A stretch of 64,000 bases of DNA from contig JACKHP010000018.1 in the NCBI GenBank assembly GCA_020638905.1, positions 18,376 through 82,375 on the forward strand, written 5' to 3'. This DNA is from Planctomycetota bacterium (GTDB lineage: Bacteria > Planctomycetota > B15-G4). Every line of letters begins with the position of its first letter. Position 1 is the first letter of the stretch. Below, piece after piece: positions 43,843 to 53,116 of this stretch. A program made the translations under genes and the position numbers. The notes beneath the pieces were generated by a model that was not told the origin of the DNA, searched no databases, and saw only the letters and a program-made list of their open reading frames with translations.

Positions 43843-45105
43843 ATGATCCTCCCGCTGCTCCTGCTCGGACTGCTCGCGATGCCGCAGCAGTCGCAACTGC
43901 CCCCGTACCTCGACGGTCCCGTCGCGAAGCTGAACGCCGGCGACGCCGACGGTGCGCTGCACGACCTCGAGGCCCTCGTGGCCGACGATCCCGAGGACGG
44001 CCTGGCCTGGTACTTCCTCGGCCTGGCGCACCACGGCGCCGGGCGCATGCAAGAGGCCATGAGCGCCCACCTGCTCGCGCGCGCGCTGATCCATCCCGGG
44101 CATCCGCTGCGCACGAACGCGACCTACAACATGGCCTGCGCCTACGCGCTCACGGGACACACCGAGCGCGCGCTGCAGTGGCTCGAACGGGCGCGCCAGG
44201 CGGGCTTCCGGAACCCGGGGCTGCTGGCCAGCGACACCGACCTCGCGTCGCTGCGCGACGATCCGCGCTTCACGGCCTTCACGCGCCGCACGGGCATCGG
44301 CCAGGTGCGCCCGGGCTCGGTCACGGTCGATTCGCTCACCGGCCTGCTGCCCGGCGGCACGGGCGGCGTGACCCTGGCCCCCGACGGCGGGCTCTACGTG
44401 GCCGACTTCGGCAACCAGGTCCGGCACGTGAGCGCCGACGGCGACGTGAGCTTGTTCGCCACGGGCTTCGTCAAGGCCGCCGACTGCACCGTCGACTCCG
44501 AGGGCTGGCTGCTGCAGGTCGACCACGGTCAGAGCCGGCTCATGCGCGTCTCGCCCGAGGGCGAGGTGCGCGACACCGGCGTGAGCGGGTTGCAGGGTCC
44601 GGTCGGCATCGACATCGCCGACGACGGCACGATCTACGTGACGAACTACCAGGCCGAGTCGATCTCGCGCGTCGTGTTCGGCGAGCCGGCCGAGACGATC
44701 ACGAGCCGCGGACTGCTGAACGGTCCCAACGGCCTGGCGGCGGTGGGCGACCTGCTCTACGTGTGCAACTTCAACGACGGCTGCGTGCTGAGCGTCGACC
44801 GGCACACCGGCGAGCAGCACTTCGTGGCCGAGCTCCCCGGCGGCGGCAACGGGCACCTCGCGTGGTCCGACGGGGCGCTCTCCGTGACCGACCGCAAGGG
44901 CCAGCGCATCCTGCGCGTGACACCCGCGGGCGAGGTCTCGGTGGTGGCCGGCTCGGGAACCCAGGGCACCGCCGACGGTGACGGCGCGCAGGCCACTTTC
45001 TCGTTGCCCAATGGCATCGCGGTGAGTCCCGACGGCAAGACGCTGTGGGTGAACGACAACCTCGGGGTCGGCACGTCGAGCGTGGTGAGACGCATCCGGC
45101 TCTGA
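43843..45105 (+). CDS. Secreted protein with TPR repeats and NHL/SMP-30-type beta-propeller
   Basis: A short signal peptide (ILPLLLLGLLAMPQQ) is followed by a ~120-residue TPR-like part (GLAWYFLGLAHHGAGRMQEAM, NATYNMACAYALTGHTERAL). A six-bladed propeller follows, with repeats such as VTLAPDGGLYVADFGNQVRHV, IDIADDGTIYVTNY and IAVSPDGKTLWVNDN. The NHL/SMP-30 type may bind a ligand or act as a lactonase; no catalytic Glu is obvious. The second in-frame ATG was chosen because the 15 residues before it are not signal-like. It ends 161 bp before the next gene. Confidence 0.75.
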   Translation: MILPLLLLGLLAMPQQSQLPPYLDGPVAKLNAGDADGALHDLEALVADDPEDGLAWYFLGLAHHGAGRMQEAMSAHLLARALIHPGHPLRTNATYNMACAYALTGHTERALQWLERARQAGFRNPGLLASDTDLASLRDDPRFTAFTRRTGIGQVRPGSVTVDSLTGLLPGGTGGVTLAPDGGLYVADFGNQVRHVSADGDVSLFATGFVKAADCTVDSEGWLLQVDHGQSRLMRVSPEGEVRDTGVSGLQGPVGIDIADDGTIYVTNYQAESISRVVFGEPAETITSRGLLNGPNGLAAVGDLLYVCNFNDGCVLSVDRHTGEQHFVAELPGGGNGHLAWSDGALSVTDRKGQRILRVTPAGEVSVVAGSGTQGTADGDGAQATFSLPNGIAVSPDGKTLWVNDNLGVGTSSVVRRIRL

Positions 45106-45266
45106 CGCGCGCGCGGGGCGCCGCACGGAATGAGGATGCGTTGCGTCGGCGCCTCGAGCGCGCGCACCTTGCCCCCCGGGTTTTCCTGTCGGCCGTCCGC
45201 CCCCCTTTGCTGCGGAGGGAGGTGGACGGGGATGAACCCCACCGAACTCGAACCAAGGACACACTC

Positions 45267-46667
45267 ATGTTCCCCACCCGCAGCCTCACGAGCCTCACGG
45301 CTTCCTCCCTCCTCGCCTGCTCGCTCCTGACCGGCCTCGCGCAGGCCGAGGACGGCCTCCCGACCATGCCGGACCGGCTCCTCTTCGGGCCGACGGCCGA
45401 CTCCGCGAGCGGCGTCGGCCTGCAGATCGAGGTCGTCTGGACCGCCTCGCTCGCCGAGCCGACCTCGACGACCCTCGATCTCTCGACGGACATCTACGTG
45501 CATGTCGGCGACTACTCCGCCGTGCAGACCGTGCGGGTGTTCGCCGACCCGGGCGCCGGCTTCGACCCCGACGGCACCTTCGGCGGGCCCTGCGGGACGG
45601 GCTCCGTCGACGGCGTGGACGTCGGGCTGATCGACCTGTCCCAGGGAGCCGGCGTCCACTGCCAGTTCCCGTGGATCAAGACCAGCTTCCCCGTCGTCCC
45701 GCAGGGGATGTTCGACGAGAACGACGTCATCGAGGTGCGACTCGTCCCGACGCCCGGCGCGGTGCTCGAGTTCGACACGAGCAACGACTCCGTCGTGGAG
45801 TCCGTCGGCGACGCGTTCTACGACCGCACGTTCGACTCGGTCGAGCTGGTGCCGGTGCCCGGCACGCAGGACGTCTTCGACATCGTCGTGGAGTACAAGC
45901 TCGCGTACGACACCGGCATCCCGCCGGAGGACCTGCGCACCGACATCGTCATGGAGCACGACGGCAAGACCCTCGTGTTCCCGGCGTGGGACGGGCCGTG
46001 GCAGATCACCCCGTTCGCCCACGGCGAGGACTTCCTCGGCGAGACGTGCGCGGTGATCAAGAGCGGCGGCGAGACCGTGACCACCCTGACCGGCCAGCCG
46101 TACCAGAACGCCTGGGGTGCGTTCGACTGCGCCTGCGTGAGCGAGCCGATCCGGTTCACGATCCCGTCGGTCCAGGTGAAGGACGGCGACGAACTCGCGC
46201 TCTTCCTGACCCACGCTCCCGGTGCCCTGCCGGAGCCGAGCGGTCTCGATCAGGACACATGGATCGTCTGCAGCAGCAAGGCCTGGTCGTCGACCTACGG
46301 CCAGGGCAAGGCGGGGACGTTCGGCGTGCCCGCCCTCGACTCGATCGCGCTGCCGGTGCTCGGCCAGCCGAGCGGCATCCTCATGAAGGAAGCGCTGCCC
46401 GGTGCGACGCCGGTGCTGTTCCTCGGCTTCAAGCCGCTCGACGTGCCGTTCGGCGGCGGCCGGCTCCTGGTCGACCCCGTGCAGGTGCTCGTCCTGCCGG
46501 TGGCCATCGCGGCCGACGGAACCCTCGCGCTCCCGTGGATCCTGCCGGCCGACCCGACCCTGTGCGGAGCCTCCGTGTTCTTCCAGATCATGTTCATGGA
46601 CCCGGGCGCGGCCGGTCCGCTCCACGCCGCCATGACCAACGGGTTGAACCAGGTCTTCGGCGGGTGA
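45267..46667 (+). CDS. Secreted hypothetical protein with shared C-terminal beta module
   Basis: A signal peptide (TASSLLACSLLTGLAQA) precedes ~350 residues of beta-rich sequence with two related halves: DLSTDIYVHVGDY...PGAGFDPDG matches DIVVEYKL...VFPAWDGPW...GEDFLGETC. This suggests a duplicated Ig-like domain. The C-terminal ~95 residues (LFLGFKPLDVPFGGGRLLVDP, then LALPWILPADP) match the end module of the FG-GAP protein at 5.6 kb. This shared module may be a sorting or anchor domain. No enzyme motif is seen. It is a single transcription unit ending in a strong hairpin. Confidence 0.7.
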   Translation: MFPTRSLTSLTASSLLACSLLTGLAQAEDGLPTMPDRLLFGPTADSASGVGLQIEVVWTASLAEPTSTTLDLSTDIYVHVGDYSAVQTVRVFADPGAGFDPDGTFGGPCGTGSVDGVDVGLIDLSQGAGVHCQFPWIKTSFPVVPQGMFDENDVIEVRLVPTPGAVLEFDTSNDSVVESVGDAFYDRTFDSVELVPVPGTQDVFDIVVEYKLAYDTGIPPEDLRTDIVMEHDGKTLVFPAWDGPWQITPFAHGEDFLGETCAVIKSGGETVTTLTGQPYQNAWGAFDCACVSEPIRFTIPSVQVKDGDELALFLTHAPGALPEPSGLDQDTWIVCSSKAWSSTYGQGKAGTFGVPALDSIALPVLGQPSGILMKEALPGATPVLFLGFKPLDVPFGGGRLLVDPVQVLVLPVAIAADGTLALPWILPADPTLCGASVFFQIMFMDPGAAGPLHAAMTNGLNQVFGG

Positions 46668-46697
46668 TCGACGGCGGCTCGCGCCGCGGATCACGAC

Positions 46698-46730
46698 GAG
46701 CCGCTCCTCCGTCGCACGGGGGAGCGGCTC
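46698..46730 (+). terminator. Hairpin terminator candidate
   Basis: GAGCCGCTCC (46698-46707) pairs perfectly with GGAGCGGCTC (46721-46730); three more pairs, one G-T, extend the stem to leave a 7-nt loop. It lies 31 bp after the stop of the secreted-protein gene. There is no T tract. Confidence 0.5.
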
Positions 46731-46829
46731 GCTGCGCGCTCGGGGCTTCCTCGCACGCGCAATTCGCGCGATCGCTCTCGCGCGCCACCGGCAGAATGAC
46801 GCTCCGAACCCGCTCCCGGGGACACCGCC

Positions 46830-49682
46830 GTGATCAGGCCCGCCGCCCTCGCGCTGCTCCTTCTCGCCGCCGCGTGCGCGGAGGACGCCCCGGCACCGCA
46901 CGTGCAGCGGATCCGGCTCTTCGACCTGATGGACCGCGCCACCCTGGAGACCCCGCCGGCCGCGGTCGCCCCGCCCGCGACCGAGACCGTCGTCACGGCG
47001 GACTTCGAGGACGAGACGGCGCAGCGCCTGTGGCTGCTCGTCGGTGAACCCGGGAGCTTCTCCGACGCGACCGACGAGCGCCTCGGCAGGGGACCCGGCG
47101 TACAGGGCGCCGGGCTGTCCGTCGGTCCGCTCGAGGCCGGCGAGGCCGGAGCCGCGGTGCTGCTCGTCCCGGCGCACGGCTTCGCCCGCTACGAGATCAC
47201 GGGGCGCATCCGCCGGGATCGCGACGCCGACGACGAGTCGATCGCCGCGCGCGAGGCGCTGCGCGTGCTCGAGTTCGGCAGCGTGGTCGCAGCCCCGGGT
47301 GACGTGCCGCCGTACCTCCGCAGCATCGCCGCGGTCCACCGCGTGTCGCGCCGGCGCGATCCGTCCGGGTGGGACCACTTCTCGACCAGCTTCGTGACCC
47401 GCTCGGACACCGCCACGCTCGAACTCCAGCTGCGCCACCAGGACGACGGCAGCGGTTCGTCGATCACGCGCTTCGACGACGTGACGGTGCGTCACACGCC
47501 GCTCTCCGAAGCGGACTTCTGGGACCACCTGCGGGCCCTGCACGCGCCGGACGACGGCCAGCAGGCTGCGACCCCGTGGCGCATCCGCGCCTCGCTCCCG
47601 CGCGCCGGCGTGCGGGCCGAGGAGGTCCGCGATGCGGTGCTGCTGCCGCCGCCCTCGACGCTCTCCTTTCCGGTCGTCCTGCCCCCGGCGCAGACGTCCC
47701 CGCGTCTGCGCTTCCAGTGCGGGATGCTGCCCGAGGCGTTCTCTGCCCCCGGCGACGGCGCGCGCATCATCGTGCGCTTCGAGCCCGCCGGCGGAGAGGC
47801 GACCGAGATCGGCTCGGCCGACTTCGACCCCAAGCAGGACGCGTCGCAGCGGAGCTGGCGAGAGGTCGAGCTCGACCTGACCGCGTACGGCGGACGGACG
47901 GGCGTGCTCTCGTTCGAGAGCCGCGACGTCGAGGGCAGCGCCAAGGACCCGTTCGACGCGGTGGTCCTCGGCACCCCGCGCATCGAGCCGGCGCGCGACA
48001 CGCCGGACGCGTTCAACGTCCTGCTCATCGGGGTCGACACCCTGCGGGCCGATCGGCTCAGTGCGCTCGGCTACGGACGTCCCACGACCCCGAACCTCGA
48101 GCGCCTCGCCCGCGCGGGGATCCGCTTCATGAATGCGCGCTCGCAGGCGCCCTGGACGCTGCCGTCGTTCTCGTCGATCCTGACCTCGCTCTATCCGTCG
48201 ACACACGGGGCCGGCCGGGGCGGCGACGAGGAGTGGACCGGCATCGATCCCGGTACCACGTCGATCGCCGAGATGCTGGCCGGCGCCGGCTACGAGACGC
48301 AGGGCATCGTGGCCAACACGTTCCTGTCGCCCGAGTACGGCCTCGACCAGGGTTTCGAGGGCTATCGCTTCAGTTGGGCGCGGGAGTCGGCGCACGACGA
48401 CGCGGGTTCCGCGTGCGAGTTCGTCGACACGCACCGCAGCACGCCCTGGCTGCTCTTCTGGCACGTCATGGATCCGCACCTGCCGTACACGACGGAGCCT
48501 TCGTACCTGGAGGAGTTCACGCAGGCGGACTACGTCGGCCGCTTCTCCGCGCGCAGGTCGGTGCCGCACCAGGCGCTCCACGTGCCGGGACGCCGGGCGT
48601 CGGAGGGTCCGCCGCCGGCGCCCGATCTCAGCGACGCCGATCGGCGCTTCGTGAGCGACATCTACGACGCCGAGATCGCGGAGACCGACGCCGCCATCGG
48701 CCGGGTCCTCGACGCGCTCATCGCGAGCGGCCAGTGGGAGCGCACGATCGTCGCGCTGGTCGCCGACCACGGCGAGGCGCTCGGCGAGCGCGGCTACTAC
48801 CACCACGGGTTCTCGCTCCACGACGACGAGGTCCACATCCCGATGCTGCTGCGCATCCCCGGTCGCGACGAGGGTCTCGTCGTCGACGCCGCGGTGGCCG
48901 CCATCGATCTCGTGCCGACCGTCCTCGCCGGCCTGGGACTCCCGCGGCCGGAGGACCTCCAGGGCCGCGACCTGCTCGCGGCCGACTTCGACGCGCGGCG
49001 GTCGTTCTTCATCGAGTCGCCGACCTACGACAGCTCGGCACAGAAGGCGTGGGTCGAGGGCGACTTCAAGTTCGTCCACGACCCGGTCTTCAGGACCGAG
49101 GCGCTCTACGACCTGGCGCACGACCCCGGCGAGACGCGCGACGTCACGGCGCAGCACCCCGACGTCGTCCAGCGGGCGCGCGCCGCGCTCGAGCGGTTCC
49201 GCTGGGAGCAGCTCCAGGTCGGGCGCTGCCACCTGCGCGTCGTCGGCCGACCGGGTCAGCGCCTGACCGTCGCGATCGGGACCGACGACGTCCTCGACGC
49301 CAACTTCTCCAGCCGGCCGCCGACCCCCGAGTTCGACGTCGAGCTGGACCCCGAACGCAGGAGCCTCGTCGTCGACACCACGCTCGCGACTTCGCGCTGG
49401 GAGCTCGTCTTCTGGGGCCGCGGCAGTCAGCTCACGCTCGACGTCCGCCTCGACGGTCAGCCCCTGAAGGACGGCGTGCGCCTCGGCGGCGTGGATCGCG
49501 CCAGACCTCTGCCACTCGTGCTCGACTGGGACGAACTCCTCGCCCTCGACTCGAACGAGGTCCCCGCTCCGGAGACCGACCAGGCGCTGCTCTGGCTCGA
49601 CGACGGCGCCGCCGCCAGGCCGGCCACGCTTCCTTCCCCCGAACAGCTCGAGATGCTGAAGCAGCTCGGGTACGTGCGGTAG
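46830..49682 (+). CDS. Sulfatase/alkaline-phosphatase-superfamily lipoprotein with Thr at the nucleophile position
   Basis: A lipobox (LLAAAC) at the N terminus leads into a ~370-residue beta-rich domain. The sulfatase-fold domain begins at NVLLIGVDTLRADRL, with metal ligand Asp403. The nucleophile site is WTLPS (442-446), so Thr443 replaces the Cys/Ser of CxPxR that matures to formylglycine. The later ADHGEALGERGYYHHG motif (His/Asp metal ligands) is intact. A beta domain ends the protein. It may be a phosphodiesterase or phosphotransferase rather than a sulfatase. It starts at GTG. It is 950 residues, long for the family. Confidence 0.85.
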   Translation: MIRPAALALLLLAAACAEDAPAPHVQRIRLFDLMDRATLETPPAAVAPPATETVVTADFEDETAQRLWLLVGEPGSFSDATDERLGRGPGVQGAGLSVGPLEAGEAGAAVLLVPAHGFARYEITGRIRRDRDADDESIAAREALRVLEFGSVVAAPGDVPPYLRSIAAVHRVSRRRDPSGWDHFSTSFVTRSDTATLELQLRHQDDGSGSSITRFDDVTVRHTPLSEADFWDHLRALHAPDDGQQAATPWRIRASLPRAGVRAEEVRDAVLLPPPSTLSFPVVLPPAQTSPRLRFQCGMLPEAFSAPGDGARIIVRFEPAGGEATEIGSADFDPKQDASQRSWREVELDLTAYGGRTGVLSFESRDVEGSAKDPFDAVVLGTPRIEPARDTPDAFNVLLIGVDTLRADRLSALGYGRPTTPNLERLARAGIRFMNARSQAPWTLPSFSSILTSLYPSTHGAGRGGDEEWTGIDPGTTSIAEMLAGAGYETQGIVANTFLSPEYGLDQGFEGYRFSWARESAHDDAGSACEFVDTHRSTPWLLFWHVMDPHLPYTTEPSYLEEFTQADYVGRFSARRSVPHQALHVPGRRASEGPPPAPDLSDADRRFVSDIYDAEIAETDAAIGRVLDALIASGQWERTIVALVADHGEALGERGYYHHGFSLHDDEVHIPMLLRIPGRDEGLVVDAAVAAIDLVPTVLAGLGLPRPEDLQGRDLLAADFDARRSFFIESPTYDSSAQKAWVEGDFKFVHDPVFRTEALYDLAHDPGETRDVTAQHPDVVQRARAALERFRWEQLQVGRCHLRVVGRPGQRLTVAIGTDDVLDANFSSRPPTPEFDVELDPERRSLVVDTTLATSRWELVFWGRGSQLTLDVRLDGQPLKDGVRLGGVDRARPLPLVLDWDELLALDSNEVPAPETDQALLWLDDGAAARPATLPSPEQLEMLKQLGYVR

Positions 49683-49706
49683 TCCGACCGGGGGGGGGTG
49701 GCTCGT

Positions 49707-49758
49707 CAGCCTCGCCCTACTTCACTTCGCTCAGCTTCACCGCGCGCCGCTCCTTCGC
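49707..49758. repeat. Left 52-bp direct repeat (attL-like)
   Basis: This sequence is identical over 52 bp to the repeat at 62256-62307. It is a displaced copy of the last 13 codons (AKERRAVKLSEVK) and stop of the oxidoreductase gene at 62.3-63.5 kb, plus 10 bp beyond it. No gene body is attached on this side. It lies 24 bp after the sulfatase stop. Confidence 0.97.
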
Positions 49759-50037
49759 TCGATTGGCGGCGGCGCGTACACGGTGTGGAACGGCGCGGGC
49801 GACGTGCTGCATTACGCGCGCGACGACGTGTGGTACGAGGTGCCGCTCGGAATGGGCGCGACGCACGGTCCGCAGCCGCCGCGCCTCGTCCTCGACGGAA
49901 GCGTCGGCCTGCCCCACGACCGGCGCATCCTCGTGCGCCGGCGTTCGTCCGACCGTCCGACGACCCCCGCGCGAGGATCATCTCTATGCGCGGGATGGGA
50001 AAGGCTGGTGGGTGCGGCCGCGCGTCGTCCCGAGTGA
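49759..50037 (+). pseudogene. Decayed coding fragment inside island left end
   Basis: Reading from just inside the repeat, one frame gives AYTVWNGAGDVLHYARDDVW and PHDRRILVRRR; after about 49970 the sense continues in another frame as DHLYARDGKGWWVRPRVV. The two YARD..W stretches look like a repeated element. The frame change and lack of a proper start suggest a dead gene end. No family is recognised. Confidence 0.25.
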
Positions 50038-50189
50038 GATGGGTCCAGAATGCGGTAGCGGGGGGGAGCGAGGCGTGGTGAATGGGGGAAGCGAAACGTC
50101 AGTTCTGCAAGGCGTGCCGTGCGTCGGGAGGTGGCGCGGGTGCCGGTCCGTCGCAGCACGCGACCGTGTGTCGTTCCCGACCTAGGAAG

Positions 50190-50234
50190 TTGTCGGGGTG
50201 GCCCTGTGCGCGTAGGATCGGGCCGTATTCGGCC
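50190..50234 (+). promoter_or_regulatory. Candidate sigma-70 promoter and leader hairpin of the defence operon
   Basis: TTGTCG (50190-50195) and TAGGAT (50213-50218) are separated by 17 bp, each matching the consensus at 4 of 6 positions. GGCCG-TATT-CGGCC (50221-50234) can form a tight hairpin at the expected transcript start. The first gene begins 130 bp downstream, preceded by GGGGAG at 50356-50361. This is the only promoter-like match I found in the island. Confidence 0.4.
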
Positions 50235-50365
50235 TTGCGGAGAAAAAGGGGGCGACGTCGTGAGCGACAGCGGGGCGATGATGCAGCACTCGGTGGGGCC
50301 CGGGACGGCACAATCTGCGGGTCTGTCGAGAGGGTGTTAGCTGACGCTGCGACGCGGGGAGATAG

Positions 50366-53116
50366 ATGAACCTCACTCAATCCCAGTGCCGCGCGATCGA
50401 GCACGGCGGCCGCAACCTCCAGCTGATCGCGTGCGCCGGCTCGGGCAAGACCGAAGTCGTAGCACGGCGGGTCGTGCACTTGTTGACGCCCGGGCGCGAG
50501 GGATCTCTTGCACCCGCCAACATCGTCGCCTTCACGTTCACCGACAAGGCCGCAGCCGAACTCAAGGAGCGAATCGTCACACGCACTCGCGAGGCCCTCG
50601 GCGAGATCCCGGGGCTGGCCGAGATGTTCGTGGGGACGATCCACGCTTTCTGCCTCGAACTGCTCAAGAGCGAGACCCCAAAGTACCTCAAGTACGAAGT
50701 CCTGAACGAGGTCCAGCAGGGCCTCTTCGTGGATCGGCACAGCAAGCTGAGCGGGCTGACCGTCTCGACGGACTTGAACGGCACCGCCCTCAAGCGCTAC
50801 CGGGACACCAAGCACTACATCGGTGCGCTGTCGATCCTGCGTGAAGCCGATCTCGATGACGCCCGACTCGTGGACTGCTCGGTGGTTGCCGGCCTGTACT
50901 CGTACCGCAGTCTCCTCGATGCCCGCAGCTACCTCGACTACTCGTCGATCCTCGAAGCCGCGGTCGAGGCCCTGACGAACGACGCCGGCGTCCGCGATCG
51001 ACTCGCTGAACGGGTCAAGTACGTGATCGTCGACGAGTACCAGGACGTCAATCCGATCCAGGAGGCGATTATCTGGTCGCTCCACGAGCTAGGTGCGCAC
51101 GTGTGCGTCGTCGGCGATGACGACCAGACGATCTACCAGTGGCGCGGCAGCGACGTGGAGAACATCCTCACCTTTGCCGACCGGTACCCCGACGTCGACC
51201 GCATCGCCATCGAAGAGAACTTCCGATCCAGCGACGGCATCGTCGAGACCGCGCGACCCTTCATCGAGCAGAACGCGGCGCGGCTCACGAAGGCGATGAA
51301 GCCGACGGGCGCTCAATCCTTCGAGAGCGGTGACATCGTGGCCCTCTCGTTCGATTCACCCGCAAGCGAGGCGAGACACATCGCGGACTCGGCCCACGCG
51401 CTTCGGGGCGTCGCCTTCGCCGAGGATGGCCGGCAACGCGGGCTCTCCTGGTCGGACATGGCGGTTCTGCTCCGCAGCGTGAAGGCAAACGCCGAGCCGA
51501 TCACGGCGGCCCTCCAGGCGGCTGGCATCCCCTTCGTCGTGACCGGGATGACCAACCTGTTTGGCACTGCCGAGGCGGAGGCTGCACGTCAGCTCTTCTA
51601 TTTCATTGGCGACAACGGCGTCGACCAAGCTGGGGTCGAGCGGGCATGGACCAACGCCGGTCTGGGTCTCGAGCCGGCCGCGCTAAGGGCGGCCGTCGCA
51701 ACGGCCGCGGCGGCGAAGGCTGCGCTCACCGACCCCGACCAGAAGCGCTGGGGACAGTACTCGATCCAGCGTGTCTTCCTCACGTTCCTCGAGGAGGCCG
51801 GCGTACGCGAGGAGCGCGTCCCGAATGGCCGTGGCGAGGTGGTCTTCTACAACCTCGGCAAGTTCAGCCAGCTCATCTCGGACTTCGAGGCGATCCACTT
51901 CCACTCCAAGCCCGTCGAGAAGTACGGATCGTTCGCGGCCTTCCTCCAGTACCGCGCCGAGGATGCCTACCCGGAAGGCTGGCAGGACAACCAGTACGCG
52001 AGCCCCGACGCGGTTCGGATCATGACGATCCACCAGGCCAAGGGCATGCAGTGGCCGGTGGTGTTCGTGCCCGCACTGCTCAAGAACCGATTCCCGGCGA
52101 AGAAGCCAGGTGGGCGCAACGTCTGGCACCTCCTGCCGAGGGATGGGGTCCAGGGGCAGCAGCGCTTCGAGGGCACCGTCGAGGACGAGCGGCGGCTCTT
52201 CTACGTCGCCATGACGCGGAGCCAGAAGTTCCTCCACCTGACCTGGGCGCCCGTCCCGGGCAATCAGCTCTTCCAGAGGAGTTCGCAGTTCTGGGACAAC
52301 ATCCTGGTCTCGAAGCACGTCAGGCGCAAGGCGCCCGATTTCACGAGCCGCAATCGTCTCCCTCCGGAGCCGAAGGCGGGCGTCGCGAACGTCGTGTTCT
52401 CGTTCTCGGACCTCAAGTACTTCTTCGAGTGTCCCTACCAGTTCAAGCTGCGCGTCCTCTACGGCTTCAACGCGCCGATCCACGAGGCGCTGGGCTACGG
52501 CAAGTCGCTGCACGACGCGCTGGCCGAGGTCCACGCGCGCGCGATCCGCGGGGACGTGGCCGACGCGACGGAGGTGCCGGGTCTTGTCGCCACGCATCTG
52601 CACGCGCCCTACGCCTACCCGGCGCTCCGTCAGCAGCTCGAGGCCTCAGCCGAGCGTGTCCTGCGCGACTACCTGCACGACAACGCCGAGCTCTTCGACA
52701 AGATCGAGTTCTCGGAGAAGCAAATCGAGATCAGCCTCGGCGATGGAGTGAGCGTCGTCGGGCGCATCGACCTGGTGCGGCGGATCGACACCGGCGAGAC
52801 CACGATCGTTGACCTCAAGTCCAGCGAGGGCGCGCAGGCCGAAGAAGTCACCGAGACCCAGCTCCACGTCTACGCGCTCGGCTACCAGGACCTCACTGGC
52901 CGGCGCCCCGACTACGTGGAGATCTACGAACTCGACGAGCGCAAGCGCAAGCCGCGCTCGGTGGACGACGAGTTCGTCGAGGACGTGAAGACGCGGACGC
53001 GCGACGCGGCGACGGCTCTACGCACGGGCGCCCTGCCCGCGGCCCCGGCACCGAAGAAGTGCGGCAGCTGTGATTATCGCGGCATGTGCACGGCTGGAAG
53101 AGTGGCCGGGTCGTGA
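50366..53116 (+). CDS. UvrD/Rep-type SF1 helicase with C-terminal Fe-S PD-(D/E)XK nuclease
   Basis: The helicase half has Walker A GSGKT (25-29), the DEYQD Walker B (Asp223, Glu224), motif III GDDDQTIYQWRG (250-261), and later IMTIHQAKGMQWPVVF and VAMTRSQK. The C-terminal ~230 residues are a RecB/AddB-type nuclease: Cys689 (FECPYQF), GRIDL with Asp802, DLK with Asp816 and Lys818, and CGSCDYRGMC giving Cys899, Cys902 and Cys908. The four Cys would hold a 4Fe-4S cluster. It can unwind and cut DNA, probably phage DNA. It heads the four-gene operon; its stop overlaps the GTG of the next gene by 4 bp. Confidence 0.9.
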   Translation: MNLTQSQCRAIEHGGRNLQLIACAGSGKTEVVARRVVHLLTPGREGSLAPANIVAFTFTDKAAAELKERIVTRTREALGEIPGLAEMFVGTIHAFCLELLKSETPKYLKYEVLNEVQQGLFVDRHSKLSGLTVSTDLNGTALKRYRDTKHYIGALSILREADLDDARLVDCSVVAGLYSYRSLLDARSYLDYSSILEAAVEALTNDAGVRDRLAERVKYVIVDEYQDVNPIQEAIIWSLHELGAHVCVVGDDDQTIYQWRGSDVENILTFADRYPDVDRIAIEENFRSSDGIVETARPFIEQNAARLTKAMKPTGAQSFESGDIVALSFDSPASEARHIADSAHALRGVAFAEDGRQRGLSWSDMAVLLRSVKANAEPITAALQAAGIPFVVTGMTNLFGTAEAEAARQLFYFIGDNGVDQAGVERAWTNAGLGLEPAALRAAVATAAAAKAALTDPDQKRWGQYSIQRVFLTFLEEAGVREERVPNGRGEVVFYNLGKFSQLISDFEAIHFHSKPVEKYGSFAAFLQYRAEDAYPEGWQDNQYASPDAVRIMTIHQAKGMQWPVVFVPALLKNRFPAKKPGGRNVWHLLPRDGVQGQQRFEGTVEDERRLFYVAMTRSQKFLHLTWAPVPGNQLFQRSSQFWDNILVSKHVRRKAPDFTSRNRLPPEPKAGVANVVFSFSDLKYFFECPYQFKLRVLYGFNAPIHEALGYGKSLHDALAEVHARAIRGDVADATEVPGLVATHLHAPYAYPALRQQLEASAERVLRDYLHDNAELFDKIEFSEKQIEISLGDGVSVVGRIDLVRRIDTGETTIVDLKSSEGAQAEEVTETQLHVYALGYQDLTGRRPDYVEIYELDERKRKPRSVDDEFVEDVKTRTRDAATALRTGALPAAPAPKKCGSCDYRGMCTAGRVAGS

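Noticed and set aside
44757..49232. Very long minus-strand open frame opposite the secreted-protein and sulfatase genes
   Set aside because: It lies antisense to genes with strong domain matches. Its Arg/Val/Ala-rich composition is that expected from high-GC shadow frames.
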